From Gemmatimonadota bacterium (lineage in GTDB: Bacteria; Latescibacterota; UBA2968; UBA8231): a DNA stretch of 25,750 nt. The translations under genes were made by a program, and so were the position numbers. This document shows positions 7,261 through 15,705 of the stretch, piece by piece. The notes beneath the pieces were generated by a model, which had not been told where the DNA came from, did not search any database, and was given only the letters and a program-made list of their open reading frames with translations. The stretch covers positions 1 through 25,750 of the forward strand of contig JAPOYQ010000373.1 of assembly GCA_026706505.1 (NCBI GenBank). Direction: 5' to 3'. Within the stretch, counting starts at the first letter, position 1, and every line of letters starts with the position of its first letter.

Positions 7261-8913
7261 CTAGCTCGTCGGACGGACGCGGGGACCGTTCAGCAATCGG
7301 CCCAGCCAAGTGTAGCGGACGAGAAATTGGTAGATTAGCAATAGAAGGCCGGTGACTGCGAGCAAGACTAGGAAGTACTTTATCCCTGAAGAAAGTGGCC
7401 AATCGCGCACGGCTAATTGGGCTCCAATAACTAGCGGTACGTGCGCCACGTACAGCCAGTACGACGAATCCGACAAGTAGCGAATGGTGTTGTTTTCGCG
7501 GGTGCAGAGTTTGCGGAACAAGCCGATGAACCCAAAGGTCATCATCCAAGCGTAGATCACCTGCAACGCCACCGCTGCGGTCCGGGCCATAGCCGGATCG
7601 AATATCTCCTGGCGAAATCCGAATGCACCCGTTGAAAATTCGAGCCCGAACGGGAAGACGATGAACAGCCCCACGGGAAGCCCTAGCCACCACCATTTCC
7701 CGACCCGGCCGTCTGGGTCGTCGCAGTCGAAATACAGAGCGCCGAAAAAGAAAAAGAGGGCGTAGTAAAGGAATATGTGCGGCATGGGCAGAAGGCCCAA
7801 GGAGGTATCCGGGCCAAAACTGGGTACGACCAGTCCCATGAGCGACTGCGGAATCATGGTCAGAGGGATCAAATAGAGAAATCGAACAGGAGAAAGAACC
7901 AGCCACTTGGGCGGTCCTTGCCATTGCAGCCAATCAGCGAGGCGGGCGTAGAGTGCGAAGACGAGGACCAACCAGCAGAGGAACCACAAGAACCAAAGGT
8001 GGTGAAAAAGCGGCACGGCAAAAATCGGCGACGCCATCGCTTTGAGGAACTCGGCCGATTCTTCCTTTGGCTTGTCGGTTTTTTCTTGACTTTCGCCAGC
8101 GGAGGATTGTTCAAAGAGTCTGGCGATGTCAACGCGGCCGTCCTTGACTTGTCGTTCATTAAGCTCAATCTGCAACAAGCCCGTCAAATACCGCGTCACT
8201 TCCCAGTCCACCTCCAAGGCCGCCCGAGGCGTATCGCCGTTGTTGTTTTTTGCCTCGAGATCTGCTCCGTGCTGAAGCAGCAGCTTGGCGACTTCTACCT
8301 GTCCCAGGAAAGCGGCCGCGTGCAAGGGTGTGCCGCCATCCTTGGTGCGACCGTTGACAGCGGCCCCGTTTTGCAGCAGCCGATCGACGGCTTCAAGTTG
8401 GCCGACCAGCGCGGCCCATACTAGGGGAGTTTGCCCAAATGCCGGATCGGTCCCATCGATATCGGCCCCGCCTTGCACGTGCCGTTCAATAGCGGCGAGG
8501 TCCCCGTTCTTGGCTGCGCTCCAGATAGTGTCTTCTTCGGCCTTGGCTACGTTGGCCTCTAATCCAGATGCAATGGCCCAGCCGCTGATCCAGTTTACCG
8601 CGGGAATGATGGTCACTAGCCCGAGCAGGAACGGCAGCAACACGCGGCGAAAGCGGTGGGAGAGCAGTGATTTTAAGCCGCGTCCGCGCCAAAGCATGGC
8701 CGTGAAAAAGCCGCTCAGCACAAAGAACACTGGCATGCGGAAGCCGTGGATTGCAGCGAATAAAAACCAAAAGAAACTGCTTTGCCGCTCATCCTGGACT
8801 GCCCAAGGAAACGGAGTGAAGGACAACCCCGCGTGCAATACGATGCCGAGCAGCATCGCCGTGGCGCGCAGGGCGTCGAGGTCGTAGCGGCGCGAGTAAG
8901 AGCTCCTGTTCAC
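7261..8913 (-). CDS. Membrane acyltransferase (acyltransferase-3 family) with inserted ankyrin repeats
   Basis: The 550-residue product starts like acyltransferase-3 enzymes: RRYDLDALRATAMLLGIVLHAGL with His27, then HGFRMPVFFVLSGFF with Arg59, and a third helix (VLLPFLLGLVTIIPAV). These integral membrane enzymes usually move acyl or succinyl groups onto surface glycans or lipids. Between residues about 128 and 235 is a block of ankyrin repeats (GQTPLVWAALVGQLEAVDRLL; GGTPLHAAAFLGQVEVAKLLL), followed by a charged linker to about 290. The membrane part then resumes at HHLWFLWFLCWLVLVFAL and ends with further helices. The insert falls in one loop and leaves both membrane halves intact. GTG 8913 is used as start, 8 bp after the enolase-superfamily gene on the same strand, so the two are probably co-transcribed. 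Confidence 0.9.
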   Translation of the reverse strand: MNRSSYSRRYDLDALRATAMLLGIVLHAGLSFTPFPWAVQDERQSSFFWFLFAAIHGFRMPVFFVLSGFFTAMLWRGRGLKSLLSHRFRRVLLPFLLGLVTIIPAVNWISGWAIASGLEANVAKAEEDTIWSAAKNGDLAAIERHVQGGADIDGTDPAFGQTPLVWAALVGQLEAVDRLLQNGAAVNGRTKDGGTPLHAAAFLGQVEVAKLLLQHGADLEAKNNNGDTPRAALEVDWEVTRYLTGLLQIELNERQVKDGRVDIARLFEQSSAGESQEKTDKPKEESAEFLKAMASPIFAVPLFHHLWFLWFLCWLVLVFALYARLADWLQWQGPPKWLVLSPVRFLYLIPLTMIPQSLMGLVVPSFGPDTSLGLLPMPHIFLYYALFFFFGALYFDCDDPDGRVGKWWWLGLPVGLFIVFPFGLEFSTGAFGFRQEIFDPAMARTAAVALQVIYAWMMTFGFIGLFRKLCTRENNTIRYLSDSSYWLYVAHVPLVIGAQLAVRDWPLSSGIKYFLVLLAVTGLLLLIYQFLVRYTWLGRLLNGPRVRPTS

Positions 8914-8921
8914 GGATTGGT

Positions 8922-10172
8922 CTACTCGATCCTTCTAAACGTCCCCCCATCCTGCACGGCTTCGTAAATCTGGGTGAACTCGCGGCTGCCGTCGTCTTCG
9001 ACGGGGAGACATTCGGAGCCGCCTTCGCAGACGGGCATGGCGTCGCGGGGGTACTCGTTGTGGAGGTCCTGCTTGGAGCAGCCATAGTAGGTGACTTCGC
9101 CGTTGGCGCGGGCGTAGCGATAGACGTGGCGGGGCGGATCGACCCAACTGTAATCCACGCGATATTGCTCTATGGCTTGGAGATCAATCTCGATGCCGAG
9201 GCCGGGTTGTTCTGGAACTCGGTAATAGCCGCCGCGCAGTTGGATGGGGTCGGCCACCAGTTGGCTCTCCCAGATGTTCATGCAGGTGATGGCCGGCCAC
9301 TTGCTCTGGGGGCAGACCGCGCCCAAGTGGGCGGCCCACGTAGTGGTGATGCCCGTGCCGACGAGCTGGAGCCAGAAGGGCTTGTTGGCCACGTCGGCGA
9401 CCGCGGATTGCTGCGCGATGCCGTGGGCACCAGCACAGACGACAAAGCCGTCGGCCACGTCTTCTTGCAGGGTGGTGAGAATGGGGGGCGAGCCGTAGTG
9501 CATAGCCAGCGGGCGGCGGATGTGGTTGCGGATTTGGGCGTTGCCGGCCACATCGGATTGGGGGATCGGCGTCTCAATCATGGCCACCTGCGGGTATTGC
9601 TCTAAGGTTGATAAAAACTCGACGGCACTGGCGGCGTTGGCGAGCGTGCCGTTGAAGTCCAAGTCGAGCTTGAACTGCGGGGGAACTGCCTCGACGATGG
9701 CTTGGATGCAGGCGTGCAGATCGTACCATGTTCGCGCCTTGAGCTTGGCGGTGGTATAGCCCTGTGCGACGGCGTCGGCGCACTGGCGTGCCCAGTCTGC
9801 GGCCGGCATGTCCATCGCCCACCACGACAGCGGGCACCACGTGCGGACCTTGGTGCCCAACAGGCGATAAGCGGGGGCACCTAAGAGCTTGCCCACTGCG
9901 TCGAAAAGCGCCTGCTGGACCCCGGCTCCTAGCGCATCCTGCCACAGCAAATCGCCGACGGCGCGGCCGACGATGCGGTCTTCGATGTCTTCGGGGACTT
10001 TGGCCCATGTGTAATTGGGGATGGTCTCGCCCCAGCCTATGGTGCCGTCGGCGAGAGTGATTTTGCAGAGTTGGACAATGCGCCAATGCGGCAGCCAGTA
10101 CTGCATGTGCTGATTGGTGTGGTCGGTAAACGGAACGTCTAAGTGGATTAGCTCGACGGATTGGACTTGCAT
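8922..10172 (-). CDS. Mandelate racemase/muconate-lactonizing (enolase superfamily) enzyme
   Basis: The start at ATG 10172 follows AAAAAGGAG; the open frame extends upstream but into the divergent gene. The 416-residue product has an enolase-superfamily N-domain (VQSVELIHLDVPF, GWGETIPNY), then the barrel with a KxK motif (K143-L-K145) and metal-ligand candidates D170/D172 (LDLDFNGT) and E200 (MIETPIPQ). The usual third acidic ligand, expected near 225-232, is not obvious: the segment reads PLAMHYGSPPI. A capping-loop-like TTTWAAHLGA and NIWESQL region follow, then an unusual tail of about 70 residues with Cys-containing CSKQDL and CEGGSEC. Members abstract a proton alpha to a carboxylate, often as sugar-acid dehydratases. 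The substrate is unknown. Confidence 0.88.
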   Translation of the reverse strand: MQVQSVELIHLDVPFTDHTNQHMQYWLPHWRIVQLCKITLADGTIGWGETIPNYTWAKVPEDIEDRIVGRAVGDLLWQDALGAGVQQALFDAVGKLLGAPAYRLLGTKVRTWCPLSWWAMDMPAADWARQCADAVAQGYTTAKLKARTWYDLHACIQAIVEAVPPQFKLDLDFNGTLANAASAVEFLSTLEQYPQVAMIETPIPQSDVAGNAQIRNHIRRPLAMHYGSPPILTTLQEDVADGFVVCAGAHGIAQQSAVADVANKPFWLQLVGTGITTTWAAHLGAVCPQSKWPAITCMNIWESQLVADPIQLRGGYYRVPEQPGLGIEIDLQAIEQYRVDYSWVDPPRHVYRYARANGEVTYYGCSKQDLHNEYPRDAMPVCEGGSECLPVEDDGSREFTQIYEAVQDGGTFRRIE

Positions 10173-10185
10173 TGGGAACTCCTTT

Positions 10186-10235
10186 TTGGAAGTGGTGGAG
10201 TGGGCTAGATAATAGAGAGCCGAGCCAAGTGTCAA
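10186..10235. promoter_or_regulatory. Overlapping divergent promoters
   Basis: On the minus strand TTGACA (10235-10230) and TATTAT (10214-10209) with a 15-bp spacer face the enolase-superfamily gene. On the plus strand TTGGAA (10186-10191) and GATAAT (10208-10213) with a 16-bp spacer face the DUF455/ATP-grasp gene. The two -10 boxes overlap almost completely, so RNA polymerase could probably use only one at a time. Positions relative to both starts are reasonable; this is motif reading only. Confidence 0.45.
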
Positions 10236-10243
10236 GGTGGGGA

Positions 10244-12385
10244 ATGCGTTATATTGACGGCATGGAAATTCGCCAATTCGCCGAGCAGGTGCTATTCGGC
10301 ACGCGCTGGGAAGACAAGCTGGTCGTCCTCGACCGCTACGAGGACCGCGCGCCCGGTGCGGGGATTGCGACCCCCAGTGCGCCGGGCCGGCCGGCCGGCT
10401 TGGGGCTGGACGAATGGCACCACCGGGAAAAACTCCGCTTCCGCGACGTGCGCCACTTCCACAGCGAAAAAGAGCGCGGGCTGGTCTTGCACTTTTTTGC
10501 CAATCACGAGTTGCTCGCCTTGGAGCTGATGGCATTGGCTCTGCTGAAATTTCCGCAGACACCAGAGAAGTTTCGCCGCGGCTTGGTGCAGACGCTCAAA
10601 GACGAGCAAGAACACGTGCGGCTCTATCAACAGCGGATGCAGGAGATTGGGGTGCAATTTGGCGAGATCCCGGTCGGCGATTTTTTCTGGAAAGCCATCG
10701 GACCAATGGAAACCCCGATGGACTTTGTAACGGGCTTGAGCCTGACCCTCGAACAAGCCAATCTCGACTACGCGCGACACTACGCCGAGGTCTATCGGCA
10801 ATTGGACGATCCGGAGACTGCGGCGATTCTGGAGCAGATCTACCGCGACGAAATCGGCCATGTTAAACACGGGTTGACGTGGTTTAGGCGCTGGCAGGAG
10901 ACTGGGCTGAGCGAATGGGATGCCTATCGTCAGGAATTGCGCTTCCCGTTGGGGCCGGCGCGGGCCAAGGGCATTGGCTTCAATCGCGCGGGTCGGCTCC
11001 AAGCAGGGCTTTCTGCGGACTATATCGATGAGCTGGAGTTGTTCTCGCAGTCGCGGGGACGCTGTCCGGCTGTGTACTGGTTCAATGCCAACTGCGAAGA
11101 GCAGGTGGCGTTGGGGCGACCGGGTTTTACGCCGTCGCGACGGGTGGCCGAGCTGGAGGACGACTTCCAGGCGCTACTCATGCTGCTGTGCGTCCGCGAC
11201 GATGTGGTGCTTCTGCGCGAGAAGCCTTCGCCGACCTTTTTGCGGCGGATGCAGGGGTTGGGCTTTGCGATCCCGGAGTTCGTCGAGTGCAGCGCGGATG
11301 GCCTAGCGGCACTTGCCGAGCGCAAGGTCAACGCGCTCAGGCCCTGGGGTTGGAGTCCTGACAGCGCCGAGTTGCTTGCTCCTTTGGTTGAGGGATTGCC
11401 TCGGGGTGGAGAAGGGCCTTGCTGGAGTGCGGCGATCCGGGCGCTCTACGCCAAGTCGTGGAGCGCGGCGCGGTTGGGCGAGTTTCTCGCGGCGCAGGAG
11501 GCCGACTATTTCTGCGGGACGGATGTGGTCGGCACGGCTTGTGAGACGACAGAACAAGTCCTAGTGGAAATAGAACGCTTGGGAGAGGCGGGTTTTGACG
11601 CGGTGGTCGTTAAGGCTATATACGGCTCTTCGGGGCGCGGCCAAATTCACTGCCGTGGGGGACAACTGCGCGCGGAGCAGCACGGTCGCTTGGAGAATAT
11701 TTTGCGGCAGCAAGGCCAAGTCGTAGTAGAGCCGTGGCTCGACAAGGTGGTGGATCTGTCGCTGCATTTTGACGTGGGAACCGAGGGGATGGTGACGGTG
11801 GCTGGCTGGACGCGGTTTTTCACCGATGGACGCGGCCAATATCGCGGCTCGTTTGTCGGTTCGCTTACCGCTGGCCTCGACGAGGATGTGAAGCGGTTTC
11901 TCTATGGCGATGGGCGCGATGCACGCCGCTTGCCGAAGTTAGGCGAACAGCTCGCCGAATGGCTCGTTGAGTCGCTACATGCTGCTGGTTATCAAGGGCC
12001 GGTTGGCGTGGATGCCATGGTGTACCGCGACCGCGACCGACTGCTGCTGAAGCCGATTGTGGAGATCAATCCGCGCACGACGATGGGGCGGGTGGCGCTC
12101 AAGTTGCAACAGATGGTTAATTCGGCGCGCACGGCTCTGTGGCTGGTGATTAGCCGCCGCGAGGTAACGGCGGCTGGGTTTACTGACTTGGCTGAATGTG
12201 CTGCTGCGCTAGAGGCTGAGCATCCAGCCGAGTTGATGCCCGATGGGCAGCAATTGAGCGACGGGGTGCTTTTTACGACTGATCCGGCTCAGGCCCGTTC
12301 TTTCGCCACCGTGCTGCTGGTCGGTGAATCGCTGGCTGCGTGTGAGGGGTACCTGCGAGAAGTGAGGCTGGAGTTGACGCGTTAG
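10244..12385 (+). CDS. Fusion of a DUF455 ferritin-like domain and an ATP-grasp domain
   Basis: From ATG 10244 (713 residues, AAGGTGGGGA just before it) residues about 7-230 match the DUF455 ferritin-like di-iron family. Helix motifs include HELLALELMALALL (E89, E94), KDEQEHVRLYQQRM (E121, H124), LTLEQANLDY (E170) and YRDEIGHVKHG (E203, H206). Residues about 400-625 are ATP-grasp: VVVKAIYGSSGRGQ (Lys457 and a glycine loop), VVVEPWLD (E496), and the metal site VEINPRTTMGR (E607, N609). The 240-400 segment is an unassigned linker or pre-ATP-grasp domain. DUF455 proteins are related to tRNA hydroxylase MiaE; ATP-grasp enzymes ligate carboxylates to amines or thiols. The combined role is unknown. 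MEIRQF at 10262 is a possible alternative start. The stop overlaps that of the convergent 12382 gene. Confidence 0.85.
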   Translation: MRYIDGMEIRQFAEQVLFGTRWEDKLVVLDRYEDRAPGAGIATPSAPGRPAGLGLDEWHHREKLRFRDVRHFHSEKERGLVLHFFANHELLALELMALALLKFPQTPEKFRRGLVQTLKDEQEHVRLYQQRMQEIGVQFGEIPVGDFFWKAIGPMETPMDFVTGLSLTLEQANLDYARHYAEVYRQLDDPETAAILEQIYRDEIGHVKHGLTWFRRWQETGLSEWDAYRQELRFPLGPARAKGIGFNRAGRLQAGLSADYIDELELFSQSRGRCPAVYWFNANCEEQVALGRPGFTPSRRVAELEDDFQALLMLLCVRDDVVLLREKPSPTFLRRMQGLGFAIPEFVECSADGLAALAERKVNALRPWGWSPDSAELLAPLVEGLPRGGEGPCWSAAIRALYAKSWSAARLGEFLAAQEADYFCGTDVVGTACETTEQVLVEIERLGEAGFDAVVVKAIYGSSGRGQIHCRGGQLRAEQHGRLENILRQQGQVVVEPWLDKVVDLSLHFDVGTEGMVTVAGWTRFFTDGRGQYRGSFVGSLTAGLDEDVKRFLYGDGRDARRLPKLGEQLAEWLVESLHAAGYQGPVGVDAMVYRDRDRLLLKPIVEINPRTTMGRVALKLQQMVNSARTALWLVISRREVTAAGFTDLAECAAALEAEHPAELMPDGQQLSDGVLFTTDPAQARSFATVLLVGESLAACEGYLREVRLELTR

Positions 12386-14142
12386 CCCTCAGCGTCGCCC
12401 ACCGCCTCGTAAGCCACCAGCTCCCAACCGTGGAACACCATCGCCAAGCCAAGGTGATGCACCGACGGGTAGCGCCGGCGCAAGGACGGGTCAGCTAAGT
12501 AGGAACGCAACTGGAGCACGGCCTCTTGCACCTTGTCCGTCACTAGGGATTCGTCAAGAGTCTCGCTTCGTTTCAGGTACTTGAGTTCGAGTACGTAGCC
12601 GTACCTCATGTCGGAGTATTGGGCGACGAATGGCTCTAGGTAGAGATCCGCGAACCCCTTGTTCAGTTCGTATTCCGAGTGGAGGAGAAACTGATCCACC
12701 ATGCTGAAGTGAGCCGCGACAAAGCCGTGGACCACCTTTTCGCCATCCATGTAGTCGCGGATCCCGGTTTGTTCAGCGAGGGCCTCACGCAAAAAGTCCA
12801 ACACGGGTTGCCAAGCTCCCTCATAGGCCATCTGCCGCATCAAGCGAGAGAAGGTGTACACATCGACGGAAAACACCCCTACATCATCGTACGCATCGCG
12901 CAGGTAGCCGTACATCAGTCGCTTGACCGTCTGATTGGGAATGCCCAACCGGGGTACGCCGTATGACACGTCGCGGATGCTGAGTAGGCCGAAGTAATGC
13001 AGCAGCGACAGGAAGTTTTCGCGCCGGTCCAGCCGGTCCAAGGGGAAGCTGAGTTGGATGTTGCTTTCGGCGGTTTGCTCGCCGATGATGTGGCGCAGCA
13101 GGTCGAAGTTGCCGTTGAGTTGGCGATTGACCGTCAGGAGGTGGCGCAACTTGCCGTAGTCGATGCGGACATTGGTGTCGATCAGTTCCCGGGGTGCTTT
13201 TTTGTTCGGCATGGATTCATCGAGGAAATAGAGCACCATGTCGGTGTTGTAGAGGTCGCCCTCGGCGTCCTCGGCGAACCGATAGCCGTTGTACCACTCC
13301 CGCATCACCGCCAGCGCGGCTTCGACGTCCTGATTGAACACCCCGTAGTCCCGGTACATTTCCAGCAGATTTCGCACCTCGGCCTCAGTGAAGCCAAGCA
13401 TGTCGTTGAACTCCGAGTGCAAGCTGATGTTCTTGCCGATGTTGAAGCCGCTTGTCACGTCGTCCATGGTGATCGGCGATACGCCGGTGATGAACATGCG
13501 CTCTAGACCGCCATCGCTCTGCCCGGCCCCATCCTTGAGCGTGGCGAAGAAATTGCGATAGAAGCCGCCGCCATGAGTGAAGGACTGATACGCCTCTGTC
13601 CCGTGATAGGCCAGTACCGTGTTGGCGAAGTTGTCGTACTCGTCGATGAGCACGTACAGCGGAATGCCGTGATCGCCCGCATACAAGAACAACTCGCTGA
13701 GCTTGGCGTCGATGGAGGGCCGAGATAGGATGCGCTCCACTTGCTTTTCGGGAAACAGATCCCGATTGCGCTCTAGCGCGTGGCGGACGATCAAGTGGCA
13801 GTAGGTTTCAAAACGCTCCCGCAGGGTTTCCAAGGTATTGTCAAACGCCGAAAAGTTGAAGCGCAAAACGACGTAGCGATGGCGGTTGTCAGTCGGCTGC
13901 CGCCCCAAGTCCGTGCCGCCGAAGACGGCTTCAAAGGCATCGGCGCGGTTGCGTTCATAGTAGTTGTCTAGCAGGGACACCCAGCAGGATTTGCCAAAGC
14001 GACGGGGACGAATAAAAAAGGCGTAGCGCTCTTCTTCCAGCGCGTGGACAAAGCGGGTCTTATCGACGTAGAGGCGATTTTCTAACCGAATGGCCTTAAA
14101 ATCGGCCCAACCGTAGGGGATGCGGGGGTAGGATGCGGGCAT
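12382..14142 (-). CDS. AAA-ATPase-like protein with C-terminal PD-(D/E)XK nuclease-like domain (DUF1703 type)
   Basis: ATG 14142 follows TTAGGAG at good spacing and gives MPASYPRIPYGWADFKAIRL, the usual start of this family, so the 16 upstream residues in the open frame are left out. The 586-residue product has YVDKTRFV, the degenerate P-loop FFIRPRRFGKS (45-51) and a Walker B-like LYVLIDEYDNF. It ends with a nuclease-like region, GFADLYLEPF then YGYVLELKYLK (Asp...ExK). Proteins of this layout are very common in Bacteroidetes and other anaerobes, often in several copies per genome. Their function is not settled; mobile or defence-related roles have been proposed. The gene stands alone between a thioesterase gene and a convergent neighbour whose stop overlaps its own by four bases (TTAG). 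Confidence 0.9.
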   Translation of the reverse strand: MPASYPRIPYGWADFKAIRLENRLYVDKTRFVHALEEERYAFFIRPRRFGKSCWVSLLDNYYERNRADAFEAVFGGTDLGRQPTDNRHRYVVLRFNFSAFDNTLETLRERFETYCHLIVRHALERNRDLFPEKQVERILSRPSIDAKLSELFLYAGDHGIPLYVLIDEYDNFANTVLAYHGTEAYQSFTHGGGFYRNFFATLKDGAGQSDGGLERMFITGVSPITMDDVTSGFNIGKNISLHSEFNDMLGFTEAEVRNLLEMYRDYGVFNQDVEAALAVMREWYNGYRFAEDAEGDLYNTDMVLYFLDESMPNKKAPRELIDTNVRIDYGKLRHLLTVNRQLNGNFDLLRHIIGEQTAESNIQLSFPLDRLDRRENFLSLLHYFGLLSIRDVSYGVPRLGIPNQTVKRLMYGYLRDAYDDVGVFSVDVYTFSRLMRQMAYEGAWQPVLDFLREALAEQTGIRDYMDGEKVVHGFVAAHFSMVDQFLLHSEYELNKGFADLYLEPFVAQYSDMRYGYVLELKYLKRSETLDESLVTDKVQEAVLQLRSYLADPSLRRRYPSVHHLGLAMVFHGWELVAYEAVGDAEG

Positions 14143-14188
14143 GACGACTCCTAAAGCGAAGGAACAAGACTGAGCGTAACGATTGAGC

Positions 14189-14207
14189 AAAACAAGCGCA
14201 ACGCGCT
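14189..14207 (-). terminator. Weak intrinsic terminator after the thioesterase gene
   Basis: On the minus strand AGCGC-GTT-GCGCT is followed directly by TGTTTTG. The stem is only 5 bp and the T run is interrupted, but it lies 28 bp past the thioesterase stop and before the next minus-strand gene. Confidence 0.35.
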
Positions 14208-14235
14208 CACGTGTACTGACGTATCCGGCAAAAAA

Positions 14236-14646
14236 TCAGCGATTCGCCAACAGCTCCTCTATCTCAGGCGGAAAACCGCGCTGCCCATCTCGGTTGAGGC
14301 TAGTGCCGATGAGGCGACCGTGTAGCACGTGTGCGCCGTCGGCTTCTCTGAAGATATCTTGGACAAAGCAAAAGCGCAGGCGGCTCTCCCGCTCCAAGCG
14401 CAGCTCAATTGTGAAGCGGTCGCCGCTGCGGAGGGGAGTCTTGTAGTCGATTTCTGCGCGGGTGAGGACCAAGTCGTGGCCCTGTTCGTGGAAGCGGGCA
14501 AAGCTGAGGCCGAGGCTTTGCAAATACTGGTGGCGGGCGTGTTCGAGGTAGTGTTGGTAGACCGCGTTGTTGACAATGCCCTGTAAGTCGCATTCGTAGT
14601 CGCGGACGTCTAGGCTCAGTGTGAAGTCGGGAGGTTGTGCTGGCAT
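14236..14646 (-). CDS. Hotdog-fold acyl-CoA thioesterase, YbgC/4-hydroxybenzoyl-CoA thioesterase type
   Basis: ATG 14646 gives a 136-residue protein, the normal size for this family, with AGGA upstream. The longer frame to 14757 would run into the divergent gene. The motif LDVRDYECDLQGIVNNAVYQHYLEHAR contains the D-x-x-G-I-V-x-N signature in which Asp acts as the catalytic acid or base. Then come the strands LVLTRAEIDYKTPLRSGD and RFCFVQDIFREADG. Such enzymes hydrolyse short-chain or aromatic acyl-CoA thioesters in the cytoplasm. No neighbour indicates the substrate. It is transcribed divergently from the mannonate dehydratase-like gene. Confidence 0.93.
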   Translation of the reverse strand: MPAQPPDFTLSLDVRDYECDLQGIVNNAVYQHYLEHARHQYLQSLGLSFARFHEQGHDLVLTRAEIDYKTPLRSGDRFTIELRLERESRLRFCFVQDIFREADGAHVLHGRLIGTSLNRDGQRGFPPEIEELLANR

Positions 14647-14733
14647 GTTGTGTCGTCCTATGGGCAAGAGCGGCGCTGCTTGTTGGATTGGGGGGACTTG
14701 GCTATTTTGTGCCCCGCAAAAGGAGAGTGAACG

Positions 14734-15696
14734 ATGTTCAAAATATCCGTTTGGCACGGCGATTTGTCGGAATCGTACCTGCGCTACGTTACCCAGCTTG
14801 GAGTCGATTGCTTGGACTTTGGCTCGGGCGATTACTTCCCCGGGGTCAAAGAGCAGGGCTATCCCGACTTGGACGCCGTGATAAAAATAAGAAAAAAAAT
14901 CCGTTCTTGGGGGCTAGACTTCAACCGCGTGACCCTGCCGGACATAACCGAAAAGTTCATGTCTGGTGAGGACGACGGCGAGAAGGAGTTGGAAAACACG
15001 GCTGCGGCACTGAAGGTCTTTGCCGAGGCCGGCGCGCCCATTGCGCGGCAGCGATTTCACGGCGATGTGTTCCCCTGGATGCTCCACCGCTGGAACTCGC
15101 CGCGGCGCGGCGGCTATCACTACCGGGCCGAGAGCCGCAGCTTGGCCGAGAGCGACGAGGGGCCGCCTTCGCTAGAACAGCTCGATGCTTGGTGGGCGCG
15201 CTTTTGCACGGTGTACGAGCGCTTGGTGCCCATTGCCGAAGACCGCGACATCAAGCTGGCGATCCATCCGTCGGACTCGCCACTGCCAGATACGCCGCTG
15301 GGCGGTTTGGGCTTTCACAAGGTCATCGACGCCTTTCCCAGCCGCCAAGTTGGCTACCTCTATTGCTGCGGCACCCGCGCCGAGGCCGGTGGCTTGCCGT
15401 TGGTGCTCGACGAGGTTCACAATTACGGGCGCAAGGGCCGGATCTTCATGGTGCATTTGCGCAATGTGCGCGGGAGCTTGGCCACGGCCGGGGGATTTGA
15501 AGAGACCCTGCTCGACGACGGCGACATGAACATGGCCAAAATTTTGCTGGAACTGGACCGGGTGGGTTTCGACGGGTGCATCAATCCTGACCACATACCG
15601 GCGCTAGAGGGAGACGAGGGGGCATTGACGCGGGGGTTGGCGTACTCGGTGGGGTACATCAAGGCGTTGTTTGCTGCGTTGGCGGCGATGAGGTAG
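14734..15696 (+). CDS. Mannonate dehydratase-like TIM-barrel enzyme (UxuA family)
   Basis: ATG 14734 is preceded by AAGGAGAG. The 320-residue product has UxuA-type landmarks: LAIHPSDSPLPD (metal His), the FMVHLRNVRG strand, FEETLLDDGDMNM, and CINPDHIPAL in place of the usual RPDH. UxuA dehydrates D-mannonate to 2-keto-3-deoxygluconate in hexuronate breakdown. The protein is shorter than typical UxuA (about 360-395 residues) and the PDH context is altered, so the substrate may be another sugar acid. It starts a run of genes in one direction and is followed after 9 bp by a Gfo/Idh-like gene, probably co-transcribed. Confidence 0.8.
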   Translation: MFKISVWHGDLSESYLRYVTQLGVDCLDFGSGDYFPGVKEQGYPDLDAVIKIRKKIRSWGLDFNRVTLPDITEKFMSGEDDGEKELENTAAALKVFAEAGAPIARQRFHGDVFPWMLHRWNSPRRGGYHYRAESRSLAESDEGPPSLEQLDAWWARFCTVYERLVPIAEDRDIKLAIHPSDSPLPDTPLGGLGFHKVIDAFPSRQVGYLYCCGTRAEAGGLPLVLDEVHNYGRKGRIFMVHLRNVRGSLATAGGFEETLLDDGDMNMAKILLELDRVGFDGCINPDHIPALEGDEGALTRGLAYSVGYIKALFAALAAMR

Positions 15697-15705
15697 TAAA
15701 ATAAA

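Noticed and set aside
10173..10562. 130-codon upstream extension of the enolase-superfamily gene
   Set aside because: It lies on the antisense of the DUF455 domain, and a strong AGGAG and family-typical start exist at 10172.
12997..13506. 169-codon plus-strand frame inside the AAA-ATPase/nuclease gene
   Set aside because: Its Val- and Gln-rich composition is typical of an antisense shadow, while the minus-strand protein has family motifs throughout.
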